Shown here in pieces: positions 60,521 to 64,000 of a stretch of 64,000 nucleotides of DNA. The stretch is taken from the NCBI RefSeq assembly GCF_014493765.1, contig NZ_JACTVJ010000004.1, forward strand, positions 496,001 through 560,000, read 5' to 3'. The translations under genes and the position numbers were made by a program. Under the pieces are notes generated by a model. It was not told the origin of the DNA. It saw only the letters and a list, made by a program, of their open reading frames with translations, and did not search any database. This stretch comes from Streptomyces polyasparticus. GTDB taxonomy: Bacteria; Actinomycetota; Actinomycetes; Streptomycetales; Streptomycetaceae. Numbering within the stretch: position 1 is the stretch's first letter; each line of letters begins with the position of its first letter.

Positions 60521-61912
60521 TCAGGCGGACGTGTCGGGCACGCAACGCCCGTCCTCGGTCCGGTAGTTCCACTTCGCGCCCTCACGCACCAGCTCGCGCA
60601 CGGCGTGCACGAAGCGCTCCACGTGCTCGTCGGGCGTGCCCGCACCGAAGCTCACCCGGATCGCGTTCAGCGACTTCTCACCGGGCGCCGCCTCGGGCGC
60701 ACCGCACTCGCCCTGCTCCTGCGGGTCGCTGCCGAGCAGGGTGCGCACCAGCGGATGGGCGCAGAAGAGGCCGTCGCGCACCCCGATGCCGTACTCGGCG
60801 GAGAGCGCGGCGGCGAAGTGCGAGCTGTTCCAGCCCTCGACCACGAAGGAGATGACGCCCACGCGCGGAGCGTCGTTACCGAACAGCGAGAGCACCTTCA
60901 CCTCGGGCACCTCGGCAAGTCCCGTACGGACCCGCGCGATCAGCTCCTGCTCCCGCGCGACCAGGCCCTCGAAGCCCGCCTCGGTGAGCGCCTTGCAGGC
61001 GGAGGCGATGGAGTAGGCGCCGATCACGTTCGGCGAACCGGCCTCGTGCCGCGCCGCGGTGGTGTGCCACTCCACGTCCACACCGCCGTCGGTGCGCCGC
61101 GCGACCGCCTTCGAGGCGCCGCCGCCGGCGAGGTACGGCTCGGCCTCCTGCAGCCAGTCCGCACGCCCGGCGAGCACACCCGACCCGAAGGGCGCGTACA
61201 GCTTGTGCCCGGAGAAGGCGACCCAGTCCACGTCCAACTCCCGTACGGAGACGGGGTGATGGGGCGCGAGCTGGGCGGCGTCGAGCACGATGCGGGCACC
61301 GTGCGCGTGAGCGGCCGCCGCCAGCTCGCGCACCGGCCAGAGCTCGCCGGTGACGTTGGACGCACCGGTCACGCATACGAGGGCGGGACCGTGGGGGTCG
61401 CGGTCGGCGAGGGCACGCTCCAGGGTCTGGACGGCCTCCCCCGGCGTACGGGGAGCGTTGAGGTAGGTGACGCGGGCATCGCGCCAGGGCAGCAGCGACG
61501 CGTGGTGCTCGGTCTCGAAGACGAACACCTGGCAGTCGGCGGGCAGCGCCCGGGCGAGCAGGTTGAGCGAGTCGGTGGTCGAGCGCGTGAAGATCACCTG
61601 GTCGCCGTCGCGGCAGTCGAGGAACTCCTCGACGGTCCGCCGCGCGTTCTCGAACAGGTCGGTGGACAGCTGCGACAGGTACCCGGCACCGCGGTGCACG
61701 CTGCCGTAGTACGGCGCGTACGCGGCCACGTCGTCCCAGACGCGCTGCAGTGCGGGGGCGCTGGCCGCGTAGTCCAGGGCGGCGTAGGTGACTTCGCCAC
61801 CGGTCACGAGCGGGACGCGGACATCGCGGCCGAGGACCTGGAGCGGCTCGGTACAGGCCGGCTCGGCGGCGGCTTCGAGGGTGCTGGCGTTGGTGTTCAG
61901 GTACGCGGACAT
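60521..61912 (-). CDS. Class V aminotransferase, SufS/cysteine-desulfurase-like
   Basis: 463 aa. PLP enzyme of the SufS-like family with internal-aldimine Lys K237 in AFSGHKLYAPFG, the HHASLLPWR motif and RVSFGAGTPDEHVERFV. The catalytic Cys region near the C-terminus (SLFGNDAPRVGVISFVVEGWNSSHFAAALSAEYGIGVRDGLFCAHPL) contains a Cys in the expected place. It could be a desulfurase, or a cysteine/selenocysteine lyase. A SAM-IV riboswitch upstream places it in sulfur/methionine metabolism. The N-terminal 45 residues precede the family's usual start, so a later start is possible. Confidence 0.85.
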   Translation of the reverse strand: MSAYLNTNASTLEAAAEPACTEPLQVLGRDVRVPLVTGGEVTYAALDYAASAPALQRVWDDVAAYAPYYGSVHRGAGYLSQLSTDLFENARRTVEEFLDCRDGDQVIFTRSTTDSLNLLARALPADCQVFVFETEHHASLLPWRDARVTYLNAPRTPGEAVQTLERALADRDPHGPALVCVTGASNVTGELWPVRELAAAAHAHGARIVLDAAQLAPHHPVSVRELDVDWVAFSGHKLYAPFGSGVLAGRADWLQEAEPYLAGGGASKAVARRTDGGVDVEWHTTAARHEAGSPNVIGAYSIASACKALTEAGFEGLVAREQELIARVRTGLAEVPEVKVLSLFGNDAPRVGVISFVVEGWNSSHFAAALSAEYGIGVRDGLFCAHPLVRTLLGSDPQEQGECGAPEAAPGEKSLNAIRVSFGAGTPDEHVERFVHAVRELVREGAKWNYRTEDGRCVPDTSA

Positions 61913-62089
61913 GGCGAACTCCCGTGGCAGGCAGGCGAATTCACCGCGCGAGCAGCTGTGTGCGTCGAGCGCGGAGAACGCGGAAGGAAGGAAAAGAGGT
62001 GCGCGGAAAGGGGGCGGATTCGCCCTATCGCATTCGCTTGCTCACGAGACTGCTCCCTTGAGGACCAGGACCCCAGGGTGTGCAGGGGT
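61913..62089 (-). promoter_or_regulatory. Leader of the SufS-like gene, downstream of the riboswitch
   Basis: About 180 bp of purine-rich leader. A six-codon ORF GTGAGCAAGCGAATGCGATAG (62051-62031, minus) with GGGAG upstream could be a leader peptide, but it is too short to prove. The AGGAAGGAAAAGAGG run near 61980-61998 is not placed as a ribosome binding site. No further hairpin with U-tract was found. Confidence 0.35.
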
Positions 62090-62206
62090 CCGCGCTTGCC
62101 ACAGACCTTGTTGTCTGCGGCCTGGTCTTCACCCGGGGCACCCCGCCACGGACGGAGGGTTGCCGGACAGCGGGCCGGGGCCGTAGTCGCTGTCACTCAT
62201 GACCTG
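62090..62206 (-). ncRNA. SAM-IV riboswitch
   Basis: On the minus strand the SAM-IV landmarks occur in order: GGTCATGAGTGACAGCG, CCCGGCCCGCTGTCCGGC, AACCCTCC, GGCGGGGTGCCCCGGGTGA, GACCAGG and, after a variable stem (GCCGCAGAC...GTCTGTGGC), AAGCGCGGACCCCTG. These match the actinobacterial SAM-IV consensus as I know it. It precedes the SufS-like gene by about 180 bp and should lower its expression when S-adenosylmethionine is abundant. Confidence 0.88.
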
Positions 62207-62240
62207 TGCAGCATCTTGCCAGAAGATCTTCCACGCGCAA

Positions 62241-62267
62241 GGCGCAGTCCGTATCCCGGACTGCGCC
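62241..62267 (-). terminator. Terminator after trpD
   Basis: Perfect arms GGCGCAGTCCG and CGGACTGCGCC around TATCC, 23 bp beyond the trpD stop. It isolates trpD from the SAM-IV-controlled unit. Confidence 0.7.
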
Positions 62268-62289
62268 CTGCGTCACATCCGTACGGACC

Positions 62290-63354
62290 TCAGGAGTTGC
62301 TGGCCTTGATCCAGCGCTCCAGCGTCCTGCGTGCCGCCCCCGAGTCGATCGCCTCGGCGGCCTTGTCCATCCCGGCCCTGATCTGCTCGGCGAGCGGCGC
62401 GTCCGTCGGGTTCAACGCGACAAGCGCCGCGGCCGAGTTGAGCAGCACCGCGTCCCGTACGGGCCCGGTCTCCCCCGCGAGCACCTTGCGGGCGACCTCC
62501 GCGTTGTACGAGGCGTCGGCACCGCGCAGCGCCTCCACGGGCACCAGCTCCAGGCCGACATCCCGCGGATCGAAACGCTCCTCGCGTACGAGACCGTCGC
62601 GCACGATCCACACCCGCGAGGACGCCGTGGTGGTCAGCTCGTCGAGCCCGTCGTCGCCGCGGAACACCAGCGAGGAGTTCCCGCGCTCGGCGAACACCCC
62701 GGCCACGATCGGCGCCATCCGCGGATCGGCCACGCCCACGGCCTGCGCCTTCACGCGCGCCGGGTTGGTCAGCGGACCGAGCACATTGAAGATCGTCCGG
62801 ATGCCCAACTGCCCGCGCGCGGCGCCCGCGTGGCGCAGCGCCGGATGGAACTTCACGGCGAAGCAGAAGGTGATCCCGGCCTCTTCGGCCACCTCGGCCA
62901 CCCGCTGCGGCGTCAGCTCCAGATTGACCCCGAGCTTCTCGAGCACGTCGGAGGACCCGGAGGCGGACGAGGCGGCCCGGTTGCCGTGCTTGACGACCTT
63001 GGCCCCGGTGCCGGCGATGACGATGGACGACATCGTCGAGATGTTGACGGTCTTGGCCCCGTCACCACCGGTGCCGACGATGTCCACGGTCGGCCCGGAC
63101 ACCTCGATGACATTGGCGTGCTCGTACATCGCCCGGACGAGCCCGGTGATCTCGTCCACCGTCTCGCCCTTGGCCCGCAGGGCGACCACGAACCCGGCGA
63201 TCTGTGCGTCGGTGGCCTCACCGCGCATGATCCGGTCCATCGCCCAGAACGTGTCCTCGGCGCTCTGGTCCCGCCCGTCGAGCAGCCCGTTCAGTACGGC
63301 GGGCCAGGAACGGACCGCCGTGGTGTCGCCTCCAGCGGGGGTCACAGCGCTCAT
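62290..63354 (-). CDS. trpD: Anthranilate phosphoribosyltransferase
   Basis: 354 aa from the ATG at 63354 with AGGAG upstream; the frame is open to 63402. It transfers the phosphoribosyl group of PRPP to anthranilate, the second tryptophan step, supplied by TrpEG 36 kb away. Motifs: [53 protein letters not shown] (PRPP and Mg2+ binding) and [36 protein letters not shown]. It is not in a trp operon here, as is usual in Streptomyces, and lies beside qcrB. Confidence 0.95.
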   Translation of the reverse strand: MSAVTPAGGDTTAVRSWPAVLNGLLDGRDQSAEDTFWAMDRIMRGEATDAQIAGFVVALRAKGETVDEITGLVRAMYEHANVIEVSGPTVDIVGTGGDGAKTVNISTMSSIVIAGTGAKVVKHGNRAASSASGSSDVLEKLGVNLELTPQRVAEVAEEAGITFCFAVKFHPALRHAGAARGQLGIRTIFNVLGPLTNPARVKAQAVGVADPRMAPIVAGVFAERGNSSLVFRGDDGLDELTTTASSRVWIVRDGLVREERFDPRDVGLELVPVEALRGADASYNAEVARKVLAGETGPVRDAVLLNSAAALVALNPTDAPLAEQIRAGMDKAAEAIDSGAARRTLERWIKASNS

Positions 63355-63417
63355 GGTCGCTCCTGGTGTCATACGAAAACGGTCGGGGCTCAGCCTAGCC
63401 AAGCACTCCGTACGGCA

Positions 63418-63450
63418 AGGAGCCCCGTCCAGCGAGTGGACGGGGCTCCT
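63418..63450. terminator. Terminator after qcrB
   Basis: 13-bp perfect arms AGGAGCCCCGTCC and GGACGGGGCTCCT around AGCGAGT, 24 bp beyond the qcrB stop on the minus strand. Confidence 0.75.
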
Positions 63451-63473
63451 GCCGTGGCGTTCAGCTACGGAGA

Positions 63474-64000
63474 TCAGTGGTGGCCGTGGCCGCTGGTGAT
63501 CTCCTTGTACTCCTCGGCAGTCGGCTTGGGAATCTGGCTGTCCTCGCCGTACATGCCCTGCGAGAGCTTCGCGCGGAGCTTCTGCGAACCCTTGACCTTG
63601 CGCTCGACACCGTTCTCGTCGACCGTCGGACCGAGCTCGAGCGGCTTGTTCTGCTCGTGCGCGGTGAGGGTGTGCAGCTGCTCCTGGCTGAGCGGCTCGT
63701 GCACCTCGATGAACTCACCGTGCGGCAGGCGCTTGATGATGCCGGACTCGCGTCCGTGCAGCACCTTGTCCTTGTCGCGGCGCTGGAGGCCGAGGCAGAT
63801 CCGCTTGGTGATGATGAAGGCGATGACCGGGGCCACGAAGAACGCGATCCGGACGAACCAGGTGATCGAGTTGATCGACAGGTGGAAGTGGGTCGCCCAG
63901 AGGTCGTTTCCACCACCGATCAGGAGCACGAAGTACCAGGTCAGCCAGGCCACACCGAAGGCCGTACGGGTCGGGGCGTTGCGCGGGCGGTCCAGGATGT
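63474..64000 (-). CDS. qcrB: Cytochrome bc1 complex cytochrome b subunit QcrB, C-terminal part
   Basis: Partial: the gene continues beyond 64000. The visible 175 codons contain the C-terminal membrane helices ([36 protein letters not shown] and [31 protein letters not shown]). The long cytoplasmic tail characteristic of actinobacterial QcrB follows ([26 protein letters not shown], ending in GHGHH). It is part of the bc1-aa3 supercomplex that passes electrons from menaquinol to cytochrome oxidase. The upstream qcrA and qcrC should lie to the right. Confidence 0.93.
   Translation of the reverse strand, partial: ILDRPRNAPTRTAFGVAWLTWYFVLLIGGGNDLWATHFHLSINSITWFVRIAFFVAPVIAFIITKRICLGLQRRDKDKVLHGRESGIIKRLPHGEFIEVHEPLSQEQLHTLTAHEQNKPLELGPTVDENGVERKVKGSQKLRAKLSQGMYGEDSQIPKPTAEEYKEITSGHGHH

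Noticed and set aside
60605-63499. 964-codon plus-strand frame opposite the SufS-like and trpD genes
   Set aside because: Runs through the SAM-IV riboswitch and two conserved genes in antisense; a codon-bias artefact.

Overview
This is 64 kb of a very GC-rich actinobacterial chromosome, almost certainly Streptomyces. Third codon positions are nearly all G or C, GTG and TTG starts are common, stop and start codons overlap in many gene pairs, and the gene order from about 7.9 kb onward resembles, from memory, the conserved streptomycete core block metF - thiE - thiOSG - PASTA kinase - bfr/bfd - DAHP synthase - trpEG - pfkA - macRS-type two-component system - glkA - fadD - trpD - qcrB. No rRNA, tRNA or CRISPR array was seen.

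Positions 1-7.9 kb are the right end of an integrated mobile element of lower GC. A tyrosine integrase (6737-7882) lies against the core gene for a DUF4126 membrane protein. Upstream of it is a DNA-binding protein read in the same direction. Divergent to both is a minus-strand series of small, mostly overlapping genes: 79, 34 and 54 aa ORFs, a RepL-like winged-helix protein, two regulatory-size unknowns, a 49 aa ORF with a near-perfect Shine-Dalgarno sequence, an XRE repressor-like protein, a Cys-rich mini-protein and three unknowns. The series ends in a strong terminator at 712-743. Positions 1-711 hold no convincing gene but show an extreme T-rich and GT-rich strand bias. The left end of the element lies outside the window.

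Positions 7.9-24.5 kb hold DUF4126, a 450 bp repeat field, an FAD amine-oxidase/phytoene-desaturase-like enzyme, a Tyr/Gln-rich membrane protein, metF, thiE, an Rv2175c-like protein, an FAD reductase, a TPP riboswitch driving thiO-thiS-thiG, a PknB/PknL-type kinase with four PASTA repeats, deoxyribonuclease IV, a His-rich DUF4396 protein behind a CsoR-type copper operator, a molybdopterin oxidoreductase, bacterioferritin, bacterioferritin-associated ferredoxin with an iron box, and class II DAHP synthase.

Positions 24.5-42.9 kb hold a trp leader peptide with attenuator and a fused TrpEG, a D-2-hydroxyacid dehydrogenase, phosphofructokinase, a NarL-type two-component system, an acyltransferase, an esterase, an ECF sigma factor with a CU044_5270-type partner, an endonuclease/exonuclease/phosphatase-fold enzyme, ROK glucokinase, an ArsA-like protein lacking both P-loop lysines, an SRPBCC protein, a metallophosphoesterase and a FadD acyl-CoA ligase, closed by a giant G/C palindrome.

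Positions 42.9-64 kb hold a PimB-like glycosyltransferase, a GT87-like membrane enzyme, a MATE transporter divergent from a PadR regulator, a broken SufR/ArsR-like regulator whose helix-turn-helix piece is inverted, an HEXXH lipoprotein, two coiled-coil NlpC/P60 hydrolases, a NYN-domain protein, a rhomboid protease coupled to a stand-alone Lrp ligand domain, an OmpR-type two-component system with a small acidic secreted protein, an SLC13-like transporter and glycerate kinase (linked by shared 11-bp-phased direct repeats), a SufS-like enzyme behind a SAM-IV riboswitch, trpD, and the 3' end of qcrB.
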